From: an archaeon
GTDB lineage: Archaea > Nanobdellota > Nanobdellia > Pacearchaeales > GW2011-AR1
Direction: 5' to 3'
Length of the DNA stretch: 64,000 bases
Assembly: GCA_018653485.1 (NCBI GenBank)
Contig: JABHZE010000006.1
Coordinates: forward strand, 62,001 to 126,000
In this document: positions 24,050 through 33,929 of the stretch, in pieces
How the letters are laid out: each line of letters starts with the position of its first letter
Position numbering within the stretch: the stretch's first letter is position 1
The notes under the pieces: generated by a model
The model's database searches: none
Seen by the model: only the letters and a program-made list of their open reading frames with translations
What the model was told of the DNA's origin: nothing
Translations under genes and position numbers: made by a program

Positions 24050-27000
24050 ATGGGTGATGAGGTTAAACCTTGTATTGGGAAATTTTTGTTTTTGGGAGTT
24101 TTTTTAGTTTTATCTGTCTTATTTAGTTTAAATTTTGTTGTTGCTGATTTTAATAATTGTTGGGATGAGAATTCTATTAATGGGGGAACAAAAACTTCAT
24201 GTAATGCTGCGGGATGTTTATGGGCTTCTAATGATCCTTCTGAGGTTGGTAGTGTAACTGATTTTTATGATATGTTTTGTGGAGGAGATACTTATGATAG
24301 TTATTGCTGTTTTCCAAATGAATGTTGGCAACATGATGGAACAAATGCTTCTTATTGTGAAGATTCTGCTGCACGTGGTTTGAATTGTACTTGGGACCCT
24401 TTTATGAATATGTATCATCCAAATGGTAGTTTGATGTATACTGGTGGATGTATGAATGACTGGTCTGCGGGAGGAGGAGATTGGGGTGGAATGGATGATG
24501 GTTGTTGGCAATTTGATGGTGATAAAGCAACTTGTACAAGTGGTGCAAATGCAGCTAAATGTTCTTGGTCTGTTAATGGTGCTAATGAAAATCCTTGGTG
24601 TGGTGTTAAAACTTTAGGTGATGCTCAAATGAAAAATTCTTTAGCAACTCTTACAGATGTTGGTTGTTGTGAGCAAAAAGGTTGTTGGAGTTATGATAAT
24701 AATCAAACTAATTGTGAAGGTGCTTTTGAAGGTAATTGTGTTTATGATTCAAGTTGGGGAGGATGTATGACTAAATGGTGTGGAGAGATAACTGATGAAA
24801 CAAATTGTACTTATGTTCAACAACAATTATTTATGCCTTGTACATGGGATGGGGATTCTTGTGAAGATTCTTATGGGGATGGTGGTTTTGGTTTTTTTAA
24901 TACAAGTGATTCTTGTTTTGATGCTGGAGGATGGTATAATTCTAGTGGGGCCTGTGTAATGCCTTCTGGAGGAGATATTGGTGGAGGGGGAGGAGGTTTT
25001 ATGTTTGGAGGAGAGGCTCATTGTTGGTTTGCAGATAATCAATTAGATATTTGTAAAAATATTACTGGTTGTGGTTATTGTGTTGCAGGTGGTGGTCCGT
25101 TTGGTGTAGATAATTCTAGTGCTGAAAATATTTGTTATAATAAACAAATTGGATATTGTGAAGGGCATAATTCACAAGGTTCTCAAGTTTATACTAATGC
25201 AAATAATTCTTTTAATTTAAATTGTACTCATATTCAAGTAAAATCTGCTTGTAATTTTGGGCCTTTGCCTAATTGTAAATGGATAAATTCTTCATCTAAT
25301 CTGGGAGCTTATTGTAGTGTTGGAGCAAGTTCTGAAGGAAATGCTGGACCTCCTGTTGATTTTTGTGAGCATCCTGATTCAAAAAATAATTATACCTTAT
25401 GTATGCAATTAATTGAAAATTATATGATGCCTTGTAGTTGGGAGAATTCAACTTATCCTATAAAAAATTGTACATTTAATCAAAATAAAGTTTTTAAAGA
25501 TGGAGAAAAAGATTTAGGATTAATTGGTAGTGATATTGCTTGTACTTCTGCTGGAGGAACTTGGCAAACTGAATATTATGTTGAAGATAGTATTTTAAAA
25601 CAAGATTCTTGGTGTGAAATGACTGGATTTTTTGATATTGATAATGGTGGTGGCGAAGGAAATAAAGGTAATTGTGATACTAGTTGTTGGGCTTGCGAAT
25701 TTCAGTATAATGGAAGTGCTTGGAGTAATAATAGTGTTGCTAACTTAGCTTGTGAAAATTCAGAATTAGGGTATTGTCAATGGACAAATGATTCTAATGC
25801 ATTTAATGGTTTTGGATGGTGTGATTACCCTCAAGAAATGGAATATTCTGGTTCTGGAGATTGTAATACTAATTGTGAAGATTGTGATTTTATGAATTAT
25901 CCTTATGATGCTTGTGTTAATAGTGTGGCAAATAATAATAGTGGATGTAAATGGGTTAATGATAGTGCAGCAGGTGCTGGTGAGGGTTATTGTGTAGATG
26001 TTTCAAAGAAAATTTGTGATAGTGATTGTTTTTCTTGTTTTGATGAAACTGCTTGTTATGCAAGTTCTATTTCATGTGCTTGGGATAGTGGATTTGGATT
26101 ATGCAGTCCTCAAGGATATACTGGAGAAATTTGTTTTGATGGAATAGATAATGATGGAGATGTTATGATTGATTGTGCGGATCCTGATTGTGGTTATGAT
26201 AATTTTTGTGGAGGTTCTGCTGTTGGAGGTGATTGTTTTGCTCAGACAACAGAAGGAACTTGTAATCAAACTGTGGCATTTAATAATTTAAATTGTTCTT
26301 GGTTAAATGATACTTGGAATACTGATGGTTGGTGTGATATGCCTGGAATGAATTGTTGGAAATTTGATAATAATTTGAGTGCTTGTGGATTAGAATCTGG
26401 TTGTACAAATGATTCAAGTTCTATGGGCGGTGCAAGTAATATGTGTGATATGAATCAAACTAAAATGGAAAATGCTAATTGTTGGAGTTATACTAATGCT
26501 ACTTGTGATGCTCAAGCAGATTGTCAATGGAAAGAAGATAGTTGGTGTGTTGATAATCCTAGTGATTCTTGGTGTCTTAGTTCTGGAGGAGGATGGTGTG
26601 ATTATGCTCCTTTTGCTCAGTGTATGGATTTAAATTCAACTACTTGTAGTGCAAATTCAAATTGTACTTGGAATCAAGATGATTATTCTATGCAAGGAGG
26701 ATGGTGTGATGTAGCTTGTTTTAATTGGAGTATTTCTACTTCAGAGAGCTGTGAAGGAACTGGTTCTACTGGATTATGTGAATGGAGGGATATGAGTGCT
26801 ACTTGTCAGCCAGAAACATTTATGATGTTTGGAGGAAGTTCTAGTGGGGGTGGAGAGGGAGGTGGAAGTAATGGTTGTTGGCAGTATGATGGAAATGAAA
26901 CAGGATGTTGGATAAATAATATTACTTGCCAGTATAAAAATGATAGTTATGCTAATAATAATAAATCTGATTCAGAAGCATCTGGATGGTGTATGACTAA

Positions 27001-29017
27001 GGGAGAGTTTGATCATTTCGGGGTTATGGGTGGAGATGTTACTTTTTTAGCGGATGATGATGATAATATTAATGGTCTTGCAGAGGCAGGAGTTGCTGGA
27101 GAAGTAGATATAATGGGAATGGGTATGAGGATAAGTGATGAGGGATTTAATTTTGGAGCTGGATTAATTAATGCAAGTGATTCTATTGTATGTAATGGAT
27201 ATTATGTTGGAACTGGCTTTGAACAAACTCCTTCATTGGGTACTGGAAATAAACCTGGAAGTTTTTATTGGTATTTAGATACGGATGGACTTGCAACAGG
27301 GAGTTGTGTTGCTTATGGTGGTTCTAATGATGCTGGTTATGAATTTATGATTAATTATCTTGCAAGAAATACTAGTGAAGGAGTGGTAGAGACAAAACAA
27401 TTAATGAGGTGTAATAGTGGAAATTGGACTCCTACTAATGCACTTATAACAACAAGTAAGCAAATGAGTTGTGGAGAAGTTCAGGGCGTGATGATTGGAT
27501 TGAGTAAACAAGATTTAGAATCTTTTTCAGAATATAATAAAACTTCGAATATGAGGATATTTATGGCTAGTGCAAATGGGAGTGATACTAGGTTAGCTCC
27601 TTCAGATTATGTTGGTCCTGGATATTATACTCCTGGAACTATTGATTTTGGATTTGTTGATTGTAGTGATCCTACTACCAAGGATCCTAAATGTAAGAAT
27701 GTTCAAAAGTTTGGTTTTAATGTTTATGAAGAATGTATGAATGGTATTGATGATGATGAAAATGGTTTAATTGATTGTGATGATCCAATGTGTTCTTTTA
27801 CTCCTAAATGTGCTAGTGGGGATGCATTTGATTTTTCTGCAGTCAATGGTGATGTTGTCGCTCCAAATGTAATGTTTAGTGAAGTGGATACTTTAGCAGA
27901 TGGTGCTTTTGTTAGAATAGATACTAATGAACCTTCAAGTTTAAATTTAACTTTTTATCATAATGATTCTACTTGTGCAATTGCAAATCTTACTATTGAA
28001 GATAGTGGTGTAGGATATTTAGCAAATGCAAATTATAAACCATTTCATTCTGTTGATTTAATTTTTGATAGTTTAGGATATAATTTAGTTAATAATACTG
28101 TTTATTATTATAAGATAAAAGTTTGTGACCCTTCTGGTAATTGTGCAATCTCTGCTTGTTCTAATTTTACTACTAAAACTACTACTGTTGATAAATCATT
28201 TATTTTTAAAATGGATTTGCCTACAGGTTATACTGTTGACATTCCTGCATTAAATAAAACTGATTATAATTTTACAGAAGAATTTAATGATGTAGTTTAT
28301 GATGTTGGTGTTAAGACAAATACTTCTGTTACAAAGAATATGAATATGACTATTCATTGTGGAGATATGAGTATTGGTTTTTTTGGAATGAATGTTCTTG
28401 AGCCTATTAAGATTGATTTGAGTGAGGCATTTATTTGTGATGAGGTAGAGAATATGATGGGTATGAATTCAAGTTTAAAGAAATGGAATACTTTGATTAA
28501 TTCTTTGAAGATGGGTGGTGCAACTGATTATATTGAGGTTACAATGCCTGTAACTTATAGTGCAAGTAATAGTTTGATATGGGCTGATGATGTTGGAACA
28601 AGTGCTACTGGAGAAGATGTTGATGATTATGTTAATTGCTTTGCAGGAGATGTTGCAGGAACTACTGTTTGTAGAATTCCTGTATCAATGGGTTTTTCTA
28701 CCTATGCAGTAAGTGTTCCTTCTGCAGGTGGAGATAGTAGTTCTAGTGGTGGGGGTGGAGGAGGCGGAGGTATACTTACTACAACTCCAACAAGTAATGC
28801 TAGTGCTGATACAGAAAGTGTTTCAGGAAGTGAAGGAGGAGATAGTGTTGCTGGAACAGGGAATGTTGTGGGAGATAGTGGTAGTGAAGGAGGATTTGCT
28901 GTTGCTAGTGGTGGAATGGGTATGTGGGCGATTATTATAGGAGTTATTGTGTTGGTTGTGGTGGTTGGTATTGTGATTGCTGTTAAGAATAAAGGTGGGA
29001 AGAGTAAAGGAAAATAG
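24050..29017 (+). CDS. Giant Cys-rich modular surface protein
   Basis: A 1655-aa exported, membrane-anchored protein. An N-terminal hydrophobic signal (about residues 9-30, ending NFVVA) is followed by about 950 residues built from a dozen or more diverged Cys modules of the form C-W-x-(F/Y)-D, then C-x(5-9)-C-x-W, then G-W-C. N-x-S/T sequons are very frequent. Two C-x-(D/N)-GIDxD-x-(D/N)-x-x-IDC motifs (GIDNDGD near 697, GIDDDEN near 1228) look like calcium-binding loops. A Ser/Gly-rich linker leads to a C-terminal helix (about 1622-1645) and a basic tail. Probably a disulfide-rich, glycosylated adhesin or envelope protein; the role is inferred. Confidence 0.8.
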   Translation: MGDEVKPCIGKFLFLGVFLVLSVLFSLNFVVADFNNCWDENSINGGTKTSCNAAGCLWASNDPSEVGSVTDFYDMFCGGDTYDSYCCFPNECWQHDGTNASYCEDSAARGLNCTWDPFMNMYHPNGSLMYTGGCMNDWSAGGGDWGGMDDGCWQFDGDKATCTSGANAAKCSWSVNGANENPWCGVKTLGDAQMKNSLATLTDVGCCEQKGCWSYDNNQTNCEGAFEGNCVYDSSWGGCMTKWCGEITDETNCTYVQQQLFMPCTWDGDSCEDSYGDGGFGFFNTSDSCFDAGGWYNSSGACVMPSGGDIGGGGGGFMFGGEAHCWFADNQLDICKNITGCGYCVAGGGPFGVDNSSAENICYNKQIGYCEGHNSQGSQVYTNANNSFNLNCTHIQVKSACNFGPLPNCKWINSSSNLGAYCSVGASSEGNAGPPVDFCEHPDSKNNYTLCMQLIENYMMPCSWENSTYPIKNCTFNQNKVFKDGEKDLGLIGSDIACTSAGGTWQTEYYVEDSILKQDSWCEMTGFFDIDNGGGEGNKGNCDTSCWACEFQYNGSAWSNNSVANLACENSELGYCQWTNDSNAFNGFGWCDYPQEMEYSGSGDCNTNCEDCDFMNYPYDACVNSVANNNSGCKWVNDSAAGAGEGYCVDVSKKICDSDCFSCFDETACYASSISCAWDSGFGLCSPQGYTGEICFDGIDNDGDVMIDCADPDCGYDNFCGGSAVGGDCFAQTTEGTCNQTVAFNNLNCSWLNDTWNTDGWCDMPGMNCWKFDNNLSACGLESGCTNDSSSMGGASNMCDMNQTKMENANCWSYTNATCDAQADCQWKEDSWCVDNPSDSWCLSSGGGWCDYAPFAQCMDLNSTTCSANSNCTWNQDDYSMQGGWCDVACFNWSISTSESCEGTGSTGLCEWRDMSATCQPETFMMFGGSSSGGGEGGGSNGCWQYDGNETGCWINNITCQYKNDSYANNNKSDSEASGWCMTKGEFDHFGVMGGDVTFLADDDDNINGLAEAGVAGEVDIMGMGMRISDEGFNFGAGLINASDSIVCNGYYVGTGFEQTPSLGTGNKPGSFYWYLDTDGLATGSCVAYGGSNDAGYEFMINYLARNTSEGVVETKQLMRCNSGNWTPTNALITTSKQMSCGEVQGVMIGLSKQDLESFSEYNKTSNMRIFMASANGSDTRLAPSDYVGPGYYTPGTIDFGFVDCSDPTTKDPKCKNVQKFGFNVYEECMNGIDDDENGLIDCDDPMCSFTPKCASGDAFDFSAVNGDVVAPNVMFSEVDTLADGAFVRIDTNEPSSLNLTFYHNDSTCAIANLTIEDSGVGYLANANYKPFHSVDLIFDSLGYNLVNNTVYYYKIKVCDPSGNCAISACSNFTTKTTTVDKSFIFKMDLPTGYTVDIPALNKTDYNFTEEFNDVVYDVGVKTNTSVTKNMNMTIHCGDMSIGFFGMNVLEPIKIDLSEAFICDEVENMMGMNSSLKKWNTLINSLKMGGATDYIEVTMPVTYSASNSLIWADDVGTSATGEDVDDYVNCFAGDVAGTTVCRIPVSMGFSTYAVSVPSAGGDSSSSGGGGGGGGILTTTPTSNASADTESVSGSEGGDSVAGTGNVVGDSGSEGGFAVASGGMGMWAIIIGVIVLVVVVGIVIAVKNKGGKSKGK

Positions 29018-29070
29018 TTTTCAAAAGACTTATATAGTTTTTTTGTTTAGTTTTTTTATTGAGGTGTTAA

Positions 29071-29604
29071 ATGGATAGTGAAATGAAAAAAGAGTTGTGG
29101 AGAGTATTTAGTGTGGCTAGTTTTTTATTTATAACAATCTTTTTTGTATTGCCTTATTTAGTTCAAGTTTCTACTTATTATCATGAGAAAGGGCATCAAG
29201 GTGCTTTGACAAAATATGGGATAGAAAATAGTTATAGCCTGAATTTGCTTGAGACAATTCCTAATTTTTATAATCCCAAGGTAACTAAGTTGGGTGTTAC
29301 AAGATTTAATCTTGCAGATTATAAGGCTTTAGGAAAATTTGAAAGAACTCAGATTAATATTGCTGGAATTGTTTCTGATTTAAGGTTTTTATTTTTAATT
29401 GGAATTTATCTTGCGATGGTAAATATTTATATGTTTTATAAGGTGAGATTTAAGAAAGATTATGATTTAACTTGGTTATTGGCTATTAATTGGATATTAT
29501 TTATGTGGTTGTTAGCTTTGATACAGATAACTGTTTCAAATATAACTTATACTGGTGGAGATATTTTTCAGTTAGTTAGATTTTTAGAAGTTCCGTTACA
29601 ATAA
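29071..29604 (+). CDS. Membrane metalloprotease-like protein with HEKGH
   Basis: A 177-aa protein with an N-terminal hydrophobic helix (about 14-34), immediately followed by YYHEKGHQ: H38, E39 and H42 form an HExxH zinc site at the membrane face, as in M50-type proteases. Two more helices follow (about 105-127 and 132-155). A C-terminal YTGGDIFQL (about residues 162-170) could supply the third ligand. The family's NPDG motif is not obvious, so the class is uncertain. The gene follows the giant surface protein by 53 bp and ends just before a TTCTCCC repeat. Confidence 0.65.
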   Translation: MDSEMKKELWRVFSVASFLFITIFFVLPYLVQVSTYYHEKGHQGALTKYGIENSYSLNLLETIPNFYNPKVTKLGVTRFNLADYKALGKFERTQINIAGIVSDLRFLFLIGIYLAMVNIYMFYKVRFKKDYDLTWLLAINWILFMWLLALIQITVSNITYTGGDIFQLVRFLEVPLQ

Positions 29605-29633
29605 TTTATAAAATGAGTTGCGTTTAAATGATT

Positions 29634-29705
29634 TTAATTTGTTCTCCCTCATAAATAGGGGGAGAAAAATAAAATCAAGTAGTTGTAAGTTAGAGAGGAT
29701 ATTTT
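29634..29705 (+). repeat. TTCTCCC hairpin repeat, copy 5
   Basis: Core about 29634-29675 with arms TTCTCCC and GGGGGAGAA, identical in loop to copy 3 (cataaat). The 3' flank (gttgtaagttagaga) resembles copy 4. It starts 30 bp after a stop codon. Confidence 0.8.
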
Positions 29706-29725
29706 TGATTGATTGTAGAATAATA

Positions 29726-29735
29726 ATTTATAAAA
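29726..29735 (+). promoter_or_regulatory. TATA box for endoQ
   Basis: The sequence atttataaaa is centred about 28 bp before the in-frame ATG at 29758, which decides that start over the GTG at 29737. Confidence 0.6.
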
Positions 29736-29757
29736 AGTGTATTTTGTTTTATGGATT

Positions 29758-31053
29758 ATGGATGTCGAGGAAAATTTAAATGTTGATGGTGTTGAAAATA
29801 ATTTGGAATTAAATGAGGTTATTTTTGCTGATTTGCATATTCATTCTAGATTTTCAAGAGCTTGTAGTAATGCTTTGAATATTGAGAATTTAGTTAAGTG
29901 GGCTAGAATAAAGGGCTTAGGATTGCTTGGAACAGGGGATTTTAGCCATCCTGAGTGGTTGGAGGAACTTAAAAGGGAATTGGTGGGGGATGAGAAAGGA
30001 ATTTACTGGTATGAAGATGATGTTGGGAAATTTCCATTTATTTTAAGTCATGAGATTTCATTGATTTATACTCAAGATGGGAAGGGGCATAGGGTTCATT
30101 TAGTTTATTTGGTTCCTAGTTTTGAGGTTGTAGATAAGATTAATGATTGGTTAGATAGTTTAGGTAGAAGAGATTATGATGGTAGGCCTATTTTTAAGGT
30201 AAGTTGTAGGGATTTTGTTGCTAAGATGATGGAGATTGATAGGAGGATTGAAGTGATTCCTGCGCATATTTGGACACCTTATTTTGGGGTTTTTGGCAGT
30301 AAGAGTGGTTTTGATAGTTTGAAAGAAGCTTTTGGAGATATGGTTGATAATGTTCATGCTATTGAAACTGGAATTTCTTCAGATCCTGAAATGAATGTTA
30401 AGATTAAGGAATTAGGTGAGAGAAGTATTGTTAGTTTTTCAGATGCTCATAGTTTTTGGCCTTGGAGGCTTGGTCGGGAGGCTACTATTTTTAAAAAAAG
30501 TGATGAAGGTGATTTAAGTTATGATTTTATTGTGAACCAGATTAGAGAGAATAACTTTATTGGAACAATTGAAACAGATCCTGCTTATGGTAAGTATCAT
30601 TTTGATGGGCATGCTAAATGTAATTTTTCTTGTTCGTTTGAAAAAAGTAATGAGTTAAATAATAAGTGTCCTGTTTGTGGGGGTAACTTAATTATTGGTG
30701 TTGAAAATAGGGTTGAAGAATTATCTGATAATGATTCTGGAAAAGAAAAAATGTTTTTTAGAGTTTTACCTTTACATGAAATAATTTCTTTGAGTATTGG
30801 AATTGGGATGAATAGTAAGGGTTGTTGGAAGATTTATGATAAATTAATTGAAGCGTTTAAGAATGAGTTTAATATTTTGTTGAAAGTTGGGAAGGAAGAA
30901 CTTTTGAAGGTTTTGGGGGATGGGAAAATGGTTGATTTGATTATGAGGAATCGTGAAGGGGAGATAAAGGTTAAGGAGGGTTATGATGGGGTTTATGGGG
31001 TGGCTGTTTTGGATGAGGAGAATGGAGTTGAAGATTTGAAATCTAATGAGTAG
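29758..31053 (+). CDS. Endonuclease Q (PHP-domain DNA repair endonuclease)
   Basis: A 431-aa protein matching EndoQ of Thermococcales, which nicks DNA 5' of deaminated bases (uracil, hypoxanthine) and AP sites. The PHP domain shows DLHIHSRFSRACS (about residues 25-37), GTGDFSHPEW, EISLIY, IPAHIWTPYFG and FSDAHSFWPWRLG, all metal-binding or conserved blocks. A zinc site follows: YGKYHFDGHAKCNFSC and CPVCGG (about 283-312). The C-terminal 110 residues fit the EndoQ-specific domain. The start at 29758 is set by the TATA box spacing. No Shine-Dalgarno site is seen. Confidence 0.88.
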   Translation: MDVEENLNVDGVENNLELNEVIFADLHIHSRFSRACSNALNIENLVKWARIKGLGLLGTGDFSHPEWLEELKRELVGDEKGIYWYEDDVGKFPFILSHEISLIYTQDGKGHRVHLVYLVPSFEVVDKINDWLDSLGRRDYDGRPIFKVSCRDFVAKMMEIDRRIEVIPAHIWTPYFGVFGSKSGFDSLKEAFGDMVDNVHAIETGISSDPEMNVKIKELGERSIVSFSDAHSFWPWRLGREATIFKKSDEGDLSYDFIVNQIRENNFIGTIETDPAYGKYHFDGHAKCNFSCSFEKSNELNNKCPVCGGNLIIGVENRVEELSDNDSGKEKMFFRVLPLHEIISLSIGIGMNSKGCWKIYDKLIEAFKNEFNILLKVGKEELLKVLGDGKMVDLIMRNREGEIKVKEGYDGVYGVAVLDEENGVEDLKSNE

Positions 31054-31068
31054 AAAACTTTGTTTTGA

Positions 31069-31443
31069 TTACTTTTCAGCTCTTCTAAATCCTTCGTCGA
31101 ATAATAATTTTTCTAATTTAGTAGGGCCTAGCACTCCCATTGTTTTAATGTGGACATTTCTTTGATAACTTGGATTTTGGTCTTTCTTCCTAGGATTATC
31201 ATATTGAGGTTCATCAATTATCACTGAAGATAAACTATTATTTTCAAACCAGAAATATTGATTAGAATTAGATACTTGAGAACGGCTTGGAGATTCTATT
31301 TTTAATGCAATGGCATTTATTTTTGCTTCTATATCATCTTCATCTGCTTTAAAATATCTTCTTGGACTCCAATCTTCTGGATCAGGATTTCTCTCTTCTT
31401 TTACTCCATCATATTTCCTTACAAATGTTTCATATAAATTCAT
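31069..31443 (-). CDS. Small soluble protein of unknown function
   Basis: A 124-aa protein with a charged N-terminal half (RNPDPEDWSPRRYFKADEDD) and no membrane segment. Aromatic residues are spread evenly, as in a folded domain. It converges with EndoQ (15 bp between stops) and lies 53 bp downstream of aIF2-alpha, from which it may be cotranscribed, though a gttttaaac-type AT box precedes its ATG. No motif recognised. Confidence 0.6.
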   Translation of the reverse strand: MNLYETFVRKYDGVKEERNPDPEDWSPRRYFKADEDDIEAKINAIALKIESPSRSQVSNSNQYFWFENNSLSSVIIDEPQYDNPRKKDQNPSYQRNVHIKTMGVLGPTKLEKLLFDEGFRRAEK

Positions 31444-31496
31444 AATTAAAATTGTTTAAAAGGTTTTATAAATAATTAGATGATTGAAAACTACTT

Positions 31497-32222
31497 TTAT
31501 TTTTCAAGAGAGAATTCGCAATTCTTTTTTTTAGCTGATTTTTCGATTGTTCTTAATGTTTCACTTAATTCTGTTTTTAATTTTTTAAAATCTTCTCCTA
31601 CTAATGTTATTCTATATTTTCCTGCTGCTAAATATGAGGTATTACAAGAATTTTGACAAGCATTGCTTATTATTTCTTTGATTATTTTAATTCCTTCTGG
31701 TGCTTTGCTTGAAAGATTAAATATTTGTCTTAATTCTTTTGGTTTTTCTTTTTTAGTTTCAAGAATTTTTACTATTTTTTCAGAGTTTTGTTTGTCTGCA
31801 TATTTTTCAATTAATTTGGGGTTTGTTTTTAGTTCTTCAAAAAAATCAATTATTGCATACTCTTCTCTTATTTTTTGAATTATTTTTAGAGACTCTTCTT
31901 TTCCTAAAACTGTTTTTAAAATCGCTGTATAAGATTTTTCTTTGTTTATTTTATCTAGTAATTCCTTTTTTTCTGATTGTTTAACTCTTCTTAATGATAA
32001 ATGGATTTGATTTCCTCTCATTCTTATGATTTTACATACTATTTTTTTCCCTGGAACTACAAAATCTCTTAGATTTCTAATTCTTCCTGGAGATATTTCA
32101 GAAGTAGTCATTGTTCCTTCTCCGCCTCCATTTATTTTTAGAAATACAGTTGTCCCTAAGATTTTTTCAACAGTACATTGTATTATCTGCCCTTCTTCAA
32201 GTTCTTGATTTGGATTTTCCAT
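31497..32222 (-). CDS. Translation initiation factor 2 subunit alpha (aIF2-alpha)
   Basis: A 241-aa protein. Residues about 10-82 form the S1 OB-fold (EGQIIQCTVEKILGTTVFLK, then GRIRNLRDFVVPGKKIVCKI and IHLSLRRV). The middle is the helical domain and the C-terminus (about 160-235) the alpha-beta domain that contacts the gamma subunit. It acts with aIF2-beta and -gamma to bring initiator tRNA to the ribosome. The S1 segment is slightly divergent (GGGEGTMTTSEIS). The eS27 gene lies directly upstream on the same strand, a pairing conserved in archaea. Confidence 0.92.
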   Translation of the reverse strand: MENPNQELEEGQIIQCTVEKILGTTVFLKINGGGEGTMTTSEISPGRIRNLRDFVVPGKKIVCKIIRMRGNQIHLSLRRVKQSEKKELLDKINKEKSYTAILKTVLGKEESLKIIQKIREEYAIIDFFEELKTNPKLIEKYADKQNSEKIVKILETKKEKPKELRQIFNLSSKAPEGIKIIKEIISNACQNSCNTSYLAAGKYRITLVGEDFKKLKTELSETLRTIEKSAKKKNCEFSLEK

Positions 32223-32310
32223 TTGTTTTGGTTTAAATTTAATAATTTAAATATAGGATATTTTAAGATAAATATAGGATTAAAGAATTAGTTATAAAGG
32301 TTTGGGTAGA

Positions 32311-32484
32311 TTAGTTTAAAACTTCAACCACTCTTGCCTTAATATCTGCTTTTCCGCCTTTAGGCTCTGCTAAAGTTGCATCGCAAACTAAACATTTTAC
32401 CTTAGTAGTTGCTCCTTCAAAGATGTTTTGTTCGTTTTTACAACCTTGACATCTTACTTTAATGAATCTATGTGTTGGCTTCAT
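32311..32484 (-). CDS. rps27e: Ribosomal protein eS27
   Basis: A 57-aa small-subunit zinc protein that reads MKPTHRFIKVRCQGCKNEQ at the N-terminus. A four-cysteine zinc finger is visible (CQGC at residues 12-15 and CLVC at 31-34), followed by the usual GGKADIKARVVEVLN end. Length is normal. It lies upstream of aIF2-alpha on the minus strand and is preceded by an AT-rich promoter-like stretch (about 32505-32520). Confidence 0.93.
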   Translation of the reverse strand: MKPTHRFIKVRCQGCKNEQNIFEGATTKVKCLVCDATLAEPKGGKADIKARVVEVLN

Positions 32485-32541
32485 TTTTATTGTTAATTTC
32501 CTTATAAAATTATGTGTTGAATTGGGTTTTTAAAGGTTTGG

Positions 32542-33876
32542 TTAAACCTTAATTAATTCAAATTCTAGCTTCTTTTTTATTAATTCAATGAATTTGTTTT
32601 CATTTTCTTTTTTAATTGTGCATCCTGCAGCCATTTTATGTCCGCCAGATTCTCCCCCAATTGAATAAACTATTGAATCCATTAATTCTTTTAAATTTCT
32701 GTTAGTTTCTTTTCTGCCTGAAATTCTTGCAGATATTTTTATTTGTTCATTATCTGTGTATGTCATACTGATTAAGATTGTTCCATCTGGATAAGTTGAT
32801 GAAAATGAAAGAATTGAGGTTAGTGTTCCAATTATGGTGTCTTTGATTTTATCTTTTCCATGGATTATTACAAATTCTCTACCTTGTATTTTTTTACTTT
32901 TGTCAATGTATTTTAGTCCAGAAATAATTGCTTGCCTATATTTCACATAAACTTTTTCTGCTTTTTTTCTTGCAGAATTATTTCCTAAACATAACATTAA
33001 TGCAATTCCTGATTGATCCATCCTACTGCAAGCATTTATCATTGCAGAAATTTCTCTAGCATCTTCTATTTTGTTAAAGAATTTTATTAGATAGAGATTT
33101 CCAATGTAATTAGATTTTTTTTCTTTTGAAGATAATCTAAGCATTACTGCAGTAACAAGGCTTTTCATTTCCGGTTCTGATAAATCTATTAATGCCTTAT
33201 ATTTTTTGTTTATTTTTTCAATATTTGCTTCTCTTAATAATTCATAAGTTCCTTTTGAATCTCCTGTAACTCCTGGAATAAATGGGTGAGAATTATATTC
33301 TAATGCTTTATCTAAAGGTCTTGTAGATGGATAAATTAATAATCCTTTTTTTATTTTGATTTTTGTTTCTTTTAGTATTGAATTTCTTGTTTTAGTTATA
33401 TTTTTTTCCATAGTATCCCCTACCATTCCAATTACTGCTAGATATGCTAGGGATTTATTTTCTTCAGAAATGTTTTTTGAAATTAAAAAAGCTAATTCTG
33501 CACCACATAGATTTTCATATTCTTCAAATAAATGAGGGTTGAATATGTGTAGGTTATCAAATGGCTTAAAATCTATTTCATGATGGTCAATTATGAATAC
33601 CTCTGTATCTAATTTAGATAAGGGTTCTAATGAGTTAGAGCCGAGATCTAGTAGAATGATAGCTTTATCTTTTGGAAAAAGATTTATTTCTTCTTCTGTT
33701 AATTGTTTTAAGATTTTTAATGAGAATTGTTTATTTAATCTTTCAAGAGTTTTTGAGAAAATTGCTGCAGAGGTTATACCATCAGTATCAAAATGACTTA
33801 CCAAATGAATTTTTTTACCTTCTGTTTTTTCTAATAATATTTTAACGAAATTTTCAATATTTTTTAATATCATCAT
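32542..33876 (-). CDS. DHH/DHHA1 phosphoesterase, RecJ-like exonuclease
   Basis: A 444-aa member of the archaeal RecJ/GAN-type DHH family. The DHH domain shows HLVSHFDTDGITSAAI (about residues 24-39), LLDLGS, and IIDHHEIDF (about 94-102). The C-terminal DHHA1 domain carries GGESGGHKMAAGCTI (about 410-424). These nucleases bind GINS in Thermococcales and act in replication or DNA and RNA turnover; a GINS gene lies about 5 kb away. The first two codons are both ATG (33876 or 33873). A TATA-like box (about 33902-33912 on the minus strand) lies about 30 bp upstream. Confidence 0.88.
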   Translation of the reverse strand: MMILKNIENFVKILLEKTEGKKIHLVSHFDTDGITSAAIFSKTLERLNKQFSLKILKQLTEEEINLFPKDKAIILLDLGSNSLEPLSKLDTEVFIIDHHEIDFKPFDNLHIFNPHLFEEYENLCGAELAFLISKNISEENKSLAYLAVIGMVGDTMEKNITKTRNSILKETKIKIKKGLLIYPSTRPLDKALEYNSHPFIPGVTGDSKGTYELLREANIEKINKKYKALIDLSEPEMKSLVTAVMLRLSSKEKKSNYIGNLYLIKFFNKIEDAREISAMINACSRMDQSGIALMLCLGNNSARKKAEKVYVKYRQAIISGLKYIDKSKKIQGREFVIIHGKDKIKDTIIGTLTSILSFSSTYPDGTILISMTYTDNEQIKISARISGRKETNRNLKELMDSIVYSIGGESGGHKMAAGCTIKKENENKFIELIKKKLEFELIKV

Positions 33877-33929
33877 ACCCTTTTTTGTAACTAAAACCTC
33901 TATTTTAAATAATAATTTAGAAAAAATTA

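Noticed and set aside
24218-25042. Minus-strand frames inside the giant Cys-rich gene
   Set aside because: They are shadows produced by its repetitive codon pattern; composition is Ile/Thr/Ser-biased with no sensible start or motif.
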